In this document: piece after piece, positions 51,051 to 60,316 of the stretch
Position numbering within the stretch: the stretch's first letter is position 1
Layout of the letters: each line of letters begins with the position of its first letter
Origin: JANPPS01 sp965246835
Lineage (GTDB): Bacteria > Pseudomonadota > Alphaproteobacteria > Acetobacterales > Acetobacteraceae
Direction: 5' to 3'
Assembly (NCBI GenBank): GCA_965246835.1
Contig: CBDFFQ010000001.1
Span: forward strand, 2,480,001-2,544,000
Length of the DNA stretch: 64,000 bases
Position numbers and translations under genes: made by a program
The notes under the pieces: model-generated
Told to the model about the DNA's origin: nothing
What the model saw: only the letters and a program-made list of their open reading frames with translations
Databases searched by the model: none

Positions 51051-54000
51051 CTACTCCGCTACCTGCATTGCAGCCGCCGGCACGTTCGCCTCGTCCCGCG
51101 CCACCCGCGCCACCACCGCATACAGCGCCGGCACGAAGCACAGCGTCAGCACCGTCGCCCCCACCAGCCCGCCCATGATCGCGATCGCCATCGGCCCCCA
51201 GAAGATCGAGAACGCCAGCGGCAGCAACGCCAGAATGGCCGCCGCCGCCGTCAGCACGATCGGGCGGGAGCGGCGGATGGTGGCGCCCACGATCGCCGCC
51301 GCCGGCGCCGCACCGTCCCGGATATCGCGCTCGATCTGGTCCACCAGGATCACCGAGTTGCGCATGATGATGCCCGACAGCGCGATCACGCCCAAGGTCG
51401 CCACGAACCCGAACGGCGCGCCCGTGACCAGCAAGGCGGCCGTCACCCCGATCAACCCCAACGGCGCCGTGGCCACCACCATCAGCACGCGGGCGAAGGA
51501 CTGCATCTGGATCATCAGCAGCGCGAGCGTCGCCACCAGCATCAGTGGCATCACCTTGTTGATGCTGGCCGACCCCTTGGCGCTTTCCTCCACGGCGCCC
51601 GCCGTCTCGATCGCGTAGCCGGCCGGCAGCGCTGCCTTGATGCCCGCGAGCGACGGCAGGATCGCGGCCGTCGCGTCCGGCGCCTGCACGCCGGGTAGGG
51701 TGTCCGCACGGACCATCAGCAGTGGCGTCCGGTTGCGGCGCCACACCACCGGCGGCTCCAGCCCCCAGCCGATCGTCGCCACCTGCGCCAGGGGCACCGG
51801 CCGCCCGTTGGCAGCGGCGACGGTCACTTCGCCCAACGACGCAACGTCCTGCCGCTCCGAGGCGATCGCGCGGGCCACGACCGGGATCAACTCCGTGCCC
51901 TCCCGATACTGCGTGATGGTGGCGCCCTGCTGCAGAGTCTGCAGTGTGGACGACACGGCCTCGCTGCTGAGGCCCAGGAGCCGGGCCTTGTCCTGGTCCA
52001 GCGCGATGGTGACCTGCTTGCCCATCTGCCCCCAGCTATCGCTCACGTTGCGCACCAGGGGTGAGCCCCGCACCGCGCGCCGCACGTCTTCGGCGATCAT
52101 GCGCAAGCGCTGCGGGTCCGGCCCGGTCACGCGGAACTGCACCGGGTAGCCGATGGGCGGCCCAAGCTCGAGCCGGGAGGGGCGGAGCCTGATGTCCGGG
52201 AACTCGCCGGCCTCGATCGCGGCGATCAGCACGCGGAGGAGATGCTCGCGGTCGGGGATGGAGCCGGTGTTGACCACGAATTGCGCGTAGTTGGGCTGAT
52301 CCAGCTCCGGCGAAAATGCCAGGAAGAACCGGGGCGTGCCGGTGCCGGTATAGGCGGCGAACGAGGTGATGCCGGGCTGCGCGGCCACCAGCGCCTCGAG
52401 CCGCGCGACCTCGGCCGCGGTGGCCGCGAAACTCGACCCCTCCGGCAGCCGCACGTCCACCAAAATCTCGAGCCGGTCGGACGCCGGAAAGAATTGCTGC
52501 GGCACCCGCGTGAACCCGGCGAGCGACGCCGCGAACGCCAGCACCGTGCACGCGATCACCACCCAGCGCCGCCGGATGCACCACCCCACCACGGCGCCGA
52601 ACCAGCGATACGCCCGCCCGCCATACACGTCATGCCCGGCCGCATGCGCCCGCGGCTTCGGCAACAACGCGGCCCCCAGCAGCGGCACGAACAGCACCGC
52701 CACGAACCAGCTCAACACCAACGACAACCCGACCACGCGGAAAATGTCCTGCGTGTATTCCCCGGTGCTGGACTGTGCGAGCCCCACGGGCAGATACCCG
52801 GCCGCCGTCACCAGCGTGCCCGTCAGCATCGGCAGCGCCGTCGAGGTATAGGCGAAGCTGCCGGCACGCAGCCGGTCCCAGCCCTGTTCCAGCTTCACGA
52901 CCATCGTTTCCACCGCGATGATCGCGTCATCCACCAGCAGCCCCAGCGCGATCACCATGGCGCCCAACGAGATGCGTTGCAGGTCGATGCCCAGCAGCTT
53001 CATGCCCACGAACACGCCCGCCAGCACCAGCGGCACGCTGATCGCCACCACGATCCCGGTGCGCCAGCCCAGGCTGATGAAGCTCACCAGCAGCACGATC
53101 GCCAGCGCTTCGAGGAACGATTCCTGGAAATCCCCGACATCGACCGCCACCACCTCCGCCTGGTCGTGCAGCCGCCCCAGCTCCACCCCCAACGGCAAGG
53201 TGGGCGCCACCTCCGCCACGCGCTGGGCGATGCGGTGCCCGAGGTCGAGCATGTTGCCGCCCTCCGCCATCGAGATACCGATGCCAAGGGCCGGCCGCCC
53301 GCGATACCGCATGGTGGAGGCCGGCGGGTCCGCAACGCTGCGCCGCACGGTCGCGAAATCGCCCAACCGCAGCAGCTTGCCCCGCACCTGCACCGGAAGC
53401 CCCGCCAGCGCCGCCGCGGCGTCCAATGCCCCCCGGGTCCGCACCCGGATGCGGTCATTCGGCGTGTCCACGAAACCGGACGCCACCACGCTATTCTCCC
53501 GCCGCACCGTGTCGAACACGTCCGCCAGCGTCAGGCCCAGCTCCGCCAGCTTGCGGTGCGACAGCTCGATCGTCACCTGCTCCTGCTGCTGCCCGAACAG
53601 CTGTACCTTGCCCACCCCCGGCACGCTCAGCAGCCGTTCGCGCAGGTCTTCCGCCACATGCTTCAGCTCCGGCAGGGTGAAGCCCTCGGCCGTCAGCGCA
53701 TAGACGATGCCGAACGTGTCGCCGAACTCGTCGTTGAAGAACGGACCCTGCACGCCCTCCGGCAGCGTGCCCCGGATGTCGCCCACTTTCTTGCGCACCT
53801 GGTAGAACAAGTCCGGTACCAGCTTTACCGGCGTATCGTCCCGCAACGTGACCCGCACCACGGTCTGACCCGGCTGCGTCTGGCTCTCGGTGTGGTCCAG
53901 GCGTGGCAGGTCCTGCAGCTTGCGTTCGATCCGGTCGGTGACCTGGCGGGCCATCTCGTCCGCGGTGGCGCCGGGCCACTCGGCGATGATGACCATGTCC

Positions 54001-54128
54001 TTGATGGTAAAAGCGGGGTCTTCGGCACGGCCCAGCTGCACATAGGCGAAGACGCCGGCGGAGGCGAGCATGACCATGGCGAACCAGGTCAACGCCCGGT
54101 GCTGCAAGGCCCAGAGCGAGAGGTTCAT
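51051..54128 (-). CDS. RND-family efflux permease
   Basis: Inner-membrane proton-driven pump of 1025 residues in the AcrB/MexB-like superfamily. It has an N-terminal helix (ALTWFAMVMLASAGVFAYVQL), two large periplasmic loops and twelve helices. Motifs include GDIRGTLPEGVQGPFFNDEF, the mid-membrane RISLGAMVIALGLLVDDAII with conserved Asp residues for proton relay, and RNSVILVDQIE in the second half. The start at 54128 overlaps the adaptor stop by 4 bp. The substrate is unknown. No outer-membrane factor gene is in the operon. Confidence 0.94.
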   Translation of the reverse strand: MNLSLWALQHRALTWFAMVMLASAGVFAYVQLGRAEDPAFTIKDMVIIAEWPGATADEMARQVTDRIERKLQDLPRLDHTESQTQPGQTVVRVTLRDDTPVKLVPDLFYQVRKKVGDIRGTLPEGVQGPFFNDEFGDTFGIVYALTAEGFTLPELKHVAEDLRERLLSVPGVGKVQLFGQQQEQVTIELSHRKLAELGLTLADVFDTVRRENSVVASGFVDTPNDRIRVRTRGALDAAAALAGLPVQVRGKLLRLGDFATVRRSVADPPASTMRYRGRPALGIGISMAEGGNMLDLGHRIAQRVAEVAPTLPLGVELGRLHDQAEVVAVDVGDFQESFLEALAIVLLVSFISLGWRTGIVVAISVPLVLAGVFVGMKLLGIDLQRISLGAMVIALGLLVDDAIIAVETMVVKLEQGWDRLRAGSFAYTSTALPMLTGTLVTAAGYLPVGLAQSSTGEYTQDIFRVVGLSLVLSWFVAVLFVPLLGAALLPKPRAHAAGHDVYGGRAYRWFGAVVGWCIRRRWVVIACTVLAFAASLAGFTRVPQQFFPASDRLEILVDVRLPEGSSFAATAAEVARLEALVAAQPGITSFAAYTGTGTPRFFLAFSPELDQPNYAQFVVNTGSIPDREHLLRVLIAAIEAGEFPDIRLRPSRLELGPPIGYPVQFRVTGPDPQRLRMIAEDVRRAVRGSPLVRNVSDSWGQMGKQVTIALDQDKARLLGLSSEAVSSTLQTLQQGATITQYREGTELIPVVARAIASERQDVASLGEVTVAAANGRPVPLAQVATIGWGLEPPVVWRRNRTPLLMVRADTLPGVQAPDATAAILPSLAGIKAALPAGYAIETAGAVEESAKGSASINKVMPLMLVATLALLMIQMQSFARVLMVVATAPLGLIGVTAALLVTGAPFGFVATLGVIALSGIIMRNSVILVDQIERDIRDGAAPAAAIVGATIRRSRPIVLTAAAAILALLPLAFSIFWGPMAIAIMGGLVGATVLTLCFVPALYAVVARVARDEANVPAAAMQVAE

Positions 54129-55189
54129 CGTGACGCGCCCGGCCATGCGGAGACCGCCATCTCCGCGTCGATCTGCCCGGCGCCCGCCGTCACCACCTGC
54201 TCGCCCTCGCGCAGCCCGCCTTGCACCAGCACGGCCCCCTGGCCATCGAGGCCCGCAACCTCCACCGGCCGCAGCGCCGCCCGCTGCTTCTGCGCATCCA
54301 GCACCCACATCGCCGGGACGCCGCCGCGATCCACCAGCGCCGTGGCCGGCAGCCGCGCCACGGGCGGGCCCGGGCGGTCGAACGCGACCGTCGCCGTCAT
54401 GCCCAGGGCCAGCAATCCCTTCGGCGGGTCGTCGATCGTGACCTTGACCGCGAACGTCCGGCTCGCCGCATCCGCCAGCGCCCCGACCTCCCGCACCCGC
54501 CCCCGCAGCACCTGACCCGGCGCCGCCCACAGCGTGATCGCCACCGGTCCGGCGGCCCTGACCTCCGGCAACCGGTTCTCCGGCACATCCGCCACCACCT
54601 CGATCCCCTGCGTCTGCGCCAGGACCGCCACGGTCTGCCCCGCAGCCACCACCTGCCCGGCCTGCACCGGCAGCGCCGTCACCACCGCCTCCGCCTCCGC
54701 CGTCAGCACGCCGTAACTGCGCTGGCTGCGCGCCATCGAGAGTTGCCGCGCGGCCTGCACCACCCGGGACTCCGCCATCCGGTTGGCCGCGTCCCGCTTG
54801 TCCAGCTCGGACCCTATGAAGGCCGGGGACGCGCGGCCGAGGCGGTCATACCGGGCCAGCTCCGCCCGCGCGTTCGCAAGGTCCGCGCTGGCGCCCTGCA
54901 ACGCGGCCGCGGCGGATTGCTCGGCCAGCACGAGATCGCCCTGATCGAGCCGGGCCAGCACCTGGCCGGGCAGCACGCGGTCACCGACCTCCACCAGACG
55001 CTGCGTGACCTTCCCGCCGACGCGGAAGCCGAGCTCGGCCTGCACCCGGGCCTGGACGGTGCCGGAATAGACCAGCTGCGCCGGCAAGGGCCGGAACGCG
55101 ACGGTCGCGACCCGCACCGGACGCGGACCCTCGCCCGCCGCGAGCAGCAGGGGAAGCACCAAGGCTGGCCAGAACCGTCTCGCGCGCAT
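54125..55189 (-). CDS. RND efflux periplasmic adaptor protein
   Basis: Membrane fusion protein of 354 residues linking the pump to an outer-membrane channel. The N-terminal signal/anchor (FWPALVLPLLLAA) is followed by a lipoyl/barrel-sandwich half (VGGKVTQRLVEVGDRVLPGQ), a coiled-coil hairpin (about 95-165), the second lipoyl half (VTALPVQAGQVVAAGQTVAV) and a beta-barrel. GAGEGxx-type lipoprotein motifs are absent. GAGGTG-like GAGGTGAG lies just before the ATG. The upstream gap holds the operator-like repeats. Confidence 0.92.
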   Translation of the reverse strand: MRARRFWPALVLPLLLAAGEGPRPVRVATVAFRPLPAQLVYSGTVQARVQAELGFRVGGKVTQRLVEVGDRVLPGQVLARLDQGDLVLAEQSAAAALQGASADLANARAELARYDRLGRASPAFIGSELDKRDAANRMAESRVVQAARQLSMARSQRSYGVLTAEAEAVVTALPVQAGQVVAAGQTVAVLAQTQGIEVVADVPENRLPEVRAAGPVAITLWAAPGQVLRGRVREVGALADAASRTFAVKVTIDDPPKGLLALGMTATVAFDRPGPPVARLPATALVDRGGVPAMWVLDAQKQRAALRPVEVAGLDGQGAVLVQGGLREGEQVVTAGAGQIDAEMAVSAWPGASR

Positions 55190-55212
55190 CGGCTCACCTC
55201 ATCGAATGGCTG

Positions 55213-55247
55213 CTTCTATCCGATCAACGTTCAGTTATCAACGTTCA
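55213..55247 (-). promoter_or_regulatory. Candidate promoter with duplicated operator for the RND operon
   Basis: ATCAACGTTCA occurs twice as a direct repeat (55223-55233 and 55237-55247), each with a palindromic AACGTT core. On the minus strand TTGATA (-35, 55241-55236) and TAGAAG (-10, 55218-55213) stand 17 bp apart with the repeats over and between them. This fits repression by the TetR protein encoded just upstream. The second repeat runs into the tetR stop codon. Confidence 0.55.
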
Positions 55248-55856
55248 TGTCCGGCAGAACCCGCGTATGGCAGCATCCAGCACAATGTCGATCAGCTGCT
55301 GCGGTGCCGTCTCCAGATGCTGCGGCTGGTTGAGCACCAGCATCACCACGCCATGCAGGCAGGCCCACAGCGCCTCCGCCACCGCCAGCGGATCGCCCGG
55401 GGCGAACTGCCCGGCCTGCATGAGGGCATCGACGTTGGCGCGCAGCATGTCGAAGGACTTGTCCGCCGCCGCAATCTCGGTGCACGCAGCCGGAGAGGCC
55501 TGGTCGAACGTCAGCCGATACTCATCGGGCCGCGCCAAGGCGAGGTCCACATAGGCGCGCAGCCCGGCGCGGAATCGCACCAGCGGCGGCAGGGCCGGGT
55601 CCTGCGACTGGGCGTAGGCGACCAGCAGCGCCTCGAACATCTGCTCGGCGATCGCGTCCAGGATGGCGGTCTTGTCGGCGAAATAGACATAGAGTGCCGT
55701 GCTGCTGACCCCCACGTCGGCCGCGATGCGGCGCATGGTGGCGTGCTGGATCCCCTCCGCCAGGAACAGCCGCTTGGCTGCCGCCAGGATCTCGCCTTTG
55801 CGCGACGGACCTTGGCCCCGAGGCTTTCGCGTACGGGCGGGGAGGGTGGCGGACAT
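55245..55856 (-). CDS. TetR/AcrR-family transcriptional regulator
   Basis: A 203-residue one-component repressor. The HTH lies at about residues 20-66 (RKGEILAAAKRLFLAEGIQ, then MRRIAADVGVSSTALYVYFAD), with a C-terminal ligand domain of the WHG/TetR_C_33-like type (VDLALARPDEYRLTFDQA). It lies immediately upstream of and co-directional with the efflux genes, so it is likely their local repressor, responding to a pump substrate. The start at 55856 follows a proline-free basic N-terminus (MSATLPARTRKPRGQG). It lies 8 bp after tadA. Confidence 0.92.
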   Translation of the reverse strand: MSATLPARTRKPRGQGPSRKGEILAAAKRLFLAEGIQHATMRRIAADVGVSSTALYVYFADKTAILDAIAEQMFEALLVAYAQSQDPALPPLVRFRAGLRAYVDLALARPDEYRLTFDQASPAACTEIAAADKSFDMLRANVDALMQAGQFAPGDPLAVAEALWACLHGVVMLVLNQPQHLETAPQQLIDIVLDAAIRGFCRT

Positions 55857-55864
55857 GGGTCTAG

Positions 55865-56326
55865 TTAAAGGCAAAAAGGACGGGAAGCGAGGCGCAGCCC
55901 CGCAAAGAATGCCCGCAACACCGCCCCACACTCCGCTTCCCGCACGCCCCCCACCACCTCCGGCCGATGCAGGCACCCCGGCGCATCGAACACGCGCGGC
56001 CCATGCTCCACCCCGCCGCCCTTCGGGTCGTAGGCGCCGAACACCAGCCGGGCCACGCGGAAATGGCTCAGCGCCGCCGCGCACATCGGGCAGGGCTCCA
56101 GCGTCACCACCAGCGTGCACCCCACCAACCGGGGCGAGCCCAGCCGCGCCGCGCCCGCGCGCAGCACCAGCATCTCGGCATGCGCACTCGCGTCCCGATC
56201 GGCCTCCACCCGGTTGCCGGCGGCCGCCAGCACGGCGCCATCGGCCCCGATCAGCACGGCGCCCACCGGCACCTCCCCCCGCGCCGCCGCCGCCCGCGCC
56301 TCCTCCAGCGCCATCTGCATGTGCAT
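55865..56326 (-). CDS. tadA: tRNA-specific adenosine-34 deaminase
   Basis: Converts wobble adenosine to inosine in tRNA-Arg(ACG). The 153-residue zinc enzyme shows the deaminase motifs HAEM (His zinc ligand and catalytic Glu) and EPCPMCAAAL (two Cys ligands), preceded by GEVPVGAVLI. The gene is essential in most bacteria. It starts 39 bp from the divergent glutamine amidotransferase gene and is followed by tetR after 8 bp. Confidence 0.94.
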   Translation of the reverse strand: MHMQMALEEARAAAARGEVPVGAVLIGADGAVLAAAGNRVEADRDASAHAEMLVLRAGAARLGSPRLVGCTLVVTLEPCPMCAAALSHFRVARLVFGAYDPKGGGVEHGPRVFDAPGCLHRPEVVGGVREAECGAVLRAFFAGLRLASRPFCL

Positions 56327-56365
56327 CGCTTGCTCCGGGCCGGGCTCCGGGTCTAGTCACGGCGC

Positions 56366-57084
56366 ATGAGCCAGAGCCGCCGACCCCTCGTGGGTGTGAC
56401 ACTCGACGCGGAATCGCCGGGTGGCTACTCGAAATACCCCTGGTATGCGCTGCGCGCCAACTATGCCGAGGCGATCGCGGCCCATGGCGGCCTGCCCGTC
56501 GCCCTCCCGCATGACCCGGCGCTCGCGGCCGACATGCTCGACCGCATCGACGCCCTGGTCGTGACCGGTGGCGCGTTCGACGTGGACCCCACCCTGTATG
56601 GCGAGGGCGAGCGGCACGCGACCGTCACGCTGAAGGAGGGCCGCACCGCCGCCGAGCTGGCGCTGGTGCGGGGTGCCCTGGCGCGGGACATGCCCGTGCT
56701 CGGCATCTGCGGCGGCGAGCAATTGCTGGCCGTGGCGCTGGGCGGCACCCTCATGCAGCACATCCCGGACAGCGTGCCCGGCGCCTTGGAACACGAGCAG
56801 CCCAACCCCCGGGACCAGCCCGGCCACGCCATCACGCTGGTGCCCGGCAGCCTGCTGGCGCGGATCGTGGGGGCGCCCACGATGCAGGTGAACTCCGCCC
56901 ACCACCAGGCCGTGGCGACGCCGGGGCCATATGCGATGGTGAACGCCCATGCGCCGGACGGGGTGATCGAGGGTGTCGAAGATGCGCGCCACCGCTTCTG
57001 CCTCGGCGTGCAATGGCATCCGGAGTTCCTCATCGACCCCGGCGACCGCCGCATCTTCGACGCCCTCATCGCGGCCGCCCACCC

Positions 57085-57088
<4 letters not shown>
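56366..57088 (+). CDS. Gamma-glutamyl-gamma-aminobutyrate hydrolase-like amidotransferase
   Basis: Class I glutamine-amidotransferase-fold hydrolase of 240 residues (Peptidase_C26/PuuD type). The catalytic Cys is in PVLGICGGEQLLAVALGG (about residue 114) and the His-Glu pair in GVQWHPEF. VVTGGAFDVDPTLYGE and VNSAHHQAV match the family. It may cleave gamma-glutamyl-GABA in putrescine breakdown, but no puu genes are nearby. Its stop overlaps the rluB start by 4 bp. Confidence 0.88.
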
Positions 57089-57837
<749 letters not shown>

Positions 57838-57846
57838 CGGGTTGGC

Positions 57847-58410
57847 ATGAGGATCATCGGCGGCGCCTGGCGCGGGCGGGTACTTCGGGCAGCCGACGGG
57901 CCGTCGACGCGGCCGACGGCGGACCGGGTGAGGCAGGCCCTGTTCGACCGGTTGATGCATGCACCCTGGGCCCTGAACGATGCCGGGCGCCCGGTGCTCG
58001 AGGGAGCGCTGGTGCTGGACGCCTTCGCCGGCACCGGAGCTTTGGGGCTGGAGGCAATGTCCCGCGGGGCGGTCAGGGCCGTGTTCATCGAGCGGGACCG
58101 CTCGGCCCTGGCAGCACTGCGGGCCAACATCGCCGCGTGCGGGGCGCAGGCGCGGTCCCGGGTGATCGCGGGTGACGCGCTCCGGCCGCCGCCGGGTGAG
58201 GCCTGCGGGCTGGTGTTCCTGGACCCGCCCTATGGTGCGGTCTCCCTCACGCAGGCGCTGGCGGCGTTGGCCGGGGCCGGCTGGGTCGGGCCCACGACGC
58301 TGTGCGTTACTGAGACCGCCGACAGCGATGTCCCGCACGATCCTTCCCCGGCCCTCGCAACGTTTTCTCACGGGCCCGCGCGGATACAGGTTTTCACGTT
58401 CGCGAGATGA
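57847..58410 (+). CDS. rsmD: 16S rRNA (guanine966-N2)-methyltransferase
   Basis: SAM-dependent methyltransferase of 187 residues acting on assembled 30S. It shows RIIGGAWRGRVLR and RPTADRVRQALFDRL, the SAM loop LDAFAGTGALGLEAMSRGA and the catalytic VFLDPPYG motif. It is the last gene of the amidotransferase-rluB-rsmD run and converges with mutL. Confidence 0.95.
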   Translation: MRIIGGAWRGRVLRAADGPSTRPTADRVRQALFDRLMHAPWALNDAGRPVLEGALVLDAFAGTGALGLEAMSRGAVRAVFIERDRSALAALRANIAACGAQARSRVIAGDALRPPPGEACGLVFLDPPYGAVSLTQALAALAGAGWVGPTTLCVTETADSDVPHDPSPALATFSHGPARIQVFTFAR

Positions 58411-58480
58411 ATGTCAGCGGGCGGCACCCCGCCGGCCTCGGGCATGGCCCCGGGCAGGTTGCTGACCCGCCAGCCCCGCC

Positions 58481-60235
58481 TCAGCGCCGCCCGAACAACG
58501 CCTCGATCTCCGCCCGGCTGAGCTTCAACACGGTCGGGCGGCCATGGCTGCAGGTGCTGGCGCGCGGCGTCTGTTCCATCTGGCGCAGCAAAGCGTCCAT
58601 CTCCGCTTGGTTTAAGCGCCGGCCGGCGCGGATGCTCCCGTGGCAGGCGAGGCGGGCCAGCACGGCGTCCAGCCGCGCAGCCAGCGCCGTGCTCTCGCCG
58701 CTCTCCGCCAGCTCGTCCGCGAGGTCCCGCAGCAGGGGCGCCGGGTCCGCGGCGCCGAGCGCGGCCGGGAGCGCGCGGACCAGGATCGCGCCGGCGCCGA
58801 ACCCCTCGATCTCCAGCCCGAGCGTCGCGAGGGCCGCCGTCGCCGCCAGCACCCGCGCGGCGTCATGCGGCGGCAGATCCACGATCGCCGGCAGCAGCAA
58901 GGGCTGCGCGCGCACCCCGCCCGCCGCGTGCTGGGCCCGCAGCGCCTCATGCACCAGGCGCTCATGCGCGGCGTGCTGATCGACCAGCACCAGGCTGCCA
59001 TCGCTCGCGACCGCCAGGATGTAGGTGTCCAGCACCTGGGCCAGCGCGGCGCCCAGCGGATGCTCCGGCCGCGGCATCGGCGCCGGCAGTGCCCGGGCGG
59101 ACGGCCCGGCGTCGAACGGCAGCACCGCCTCGGCGAAGCCGGCCGTTCCGGGCCGGGGCGGAACCAGATGCAGCGCCGGGCGATGGCTCGGACGGCCCGA
59201 TCCCGGCGACCAGGGCGGCGCGGCCGCCCCCGCCCCGCCGGCCAGCACACGGGACAGCGCCCCGATCACCAGGGACCGCACGGCGGCGGGGTCCTGGAAG
59301 CGCAGCTCGGTCTTGGCCGGATGCACGTTCACGTCCAGCGCCTCCGCCGGGATCGTGAGATACAGCGCCGCAACCGGATGCCGCCCGGCCTGCATCACGT
59401 CGCGATACGCGACGCGCAGCGCCGTCTTCAGCACGGGGTCCGCCACCGGCCGGCCATTCACCACCAGGCTCTGCGCCGCTCCGGTGGCGCGATGCAGCGT
59501 CGCTGGCCCGGCAAACCCCGACAACATCAGTTCCCCCCGTTCGGCCTCCACGGGCACCAAATCCGCCGCCAGCAGCGCCGCCACCCGCGCCGCCCGGTCC
59601 TGCGCCGGCAGGTCGAACGCGACCCGGCCATCGGTCTCGCAGCGGAACGCCACCTCCGGCGCCGCGAGCGCCAGCCGGCGCACGGCCTGTTCGGCGTGCT
59701 CGCCCTCGGTGCGGGGATGCTTCAGGAATTTGCGGCGTGCCGGCGTCGCGTAGAACAAGTCGGCGACCACGGCGCGGGTGCCCGGCGCACCCGCCGCCGG
59801 CGCCGGGCCCTCCACGGCGCCCCCCTCCACCCGGATTGCGTAGGCGTGCGGCGTGCCCCGGGGGCGGGAGGTGAGACACAACCGGGCTGCAGCGCCGATG
59901 CTGGGCAGCGCCTCCCCGCGGAAGCCCAAGGTCGTGATCCGCACCAGGGTCTCGTCCGTGAGCTTGGAGGTGCAATGCCGCTGCACCGCCAGCACCAGGC
60001 TCGCCGCATCCATGCCATGGCCGTCATCCACGACCTCGATCCGGTCGATGCCGCCGCCCTCCAGCGTGACGGCGATGCGGGTGGCGCCGGCATCCAGCGC
60101 GTTCTCCACCAGCTCCTTCACCGCCGCGGCCGGCCGTTCGATCACCTCGCCGGCCGCGATGCGGTTGACCAGGCCCACGGCCAGCTGCCGGATGGGCAGC
60201 CCCGCGGCGGCGCGGAGGGGAAACGGAGTCGCCAT
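58481..60235 (-). CDS. mutL: DNA mismatch repair protein MutL (endonuclease type)
   Basis: ATPase and latent nicking endonuclease that links MutS recognition to strand removal. The GHKL ATPase has ENALDAGATRI, VVDDGHGMD and TLGFRGEALPSI; the transducer domain follows. The C-terminal dimerisation domain carries the metal-binding endonuclease motif DQHAAHERLVHE, which indicates a MutH-independent system, and ends with CHGSIRAGRRLNQAEM. The 584-residue length is normal for alphaproteobacteria. Confidence 0.96.
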   Translation of the reverse strand: MATPFPLRAAAGLPIRQLAVGLVNRIAAGEVIERPAAAVKELVENALDAGATRIAVTLEGGGIDRIEVVDDGHGMDAASLVLAVQRHCTSKLTDETLVRITTLGFRGEALPSIGAAARLCLTSRPRGTPHAYAIRVEGGAVEGPAPAAGAPGTRAVVADLFYATPARRKFLKHPRTEGEHAEQAVRRLALAAPEVAFRCETDGRVAFDLPAQDRAARVAALLAADLVPVEAERGELMLSGFAGPATLHRATGAAQSLVVNGRPVADPVLKTALRVAYRDVMQAGRHPVAALYLTIPAEALDVNVHPAKTELRFQDPAAVRSLVIGALSRVLAGGAGAAAPPWSPGSGRPSHRPALHLVPPRPGTAGFAEAVLPFDAGPSARALPAPMPRPEHPLGAALAQVLDTYILAVASDGSLVLVDQHAAHERLVHEALRAQHAAGGVRAQPLLLPAIVDLPPHDAARVLAATAALATLGLEIEGFGAGAILVRALPAALGAADPAPLLRDLADELAESGESTALAARLDAVLARLACHGSIRAGRRLNQAEMDALLRQMEQTPRASTCSHGRPTVLKLSRAEIEALFGRR

Positions 60236-60316
60236 CGCCGGACCCTAGCAGAAAAGCGCGTGCGCTGTCCCGGCGGGGATGCTGTGCTGGCATCTTCGCT
60301 ACGAAGGTCACCGCCC

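Noticed and set aside
52242..54515. Long open frame opposite the RND permease
   Set aside because: His/Arg/Gln-rich composition without any domain; it is a GC-bias shadow of the clear AcrB-type gene.
54129..54530. 5' extension of the RND permease frame into the adaptor gene
   Set aside because: Gly/Ala/Arg-rich and without a signal; MNLSLWALQHR at 54128 is the natural start and gives the 4-bp overlap.
55857..56402. Apparent fusion of the TetR protein to an upstream Gly-rich frame
   Set aside because: The upstream part is another frame of tadA; the HTH protein begins at 55856.
58640..60316. 5' extension of the ArgE/DapE frame across mutL
   Set aside because: Antisense to MutL and Arg/Gln-rich; family similarity begins only at the ATG at 60317.
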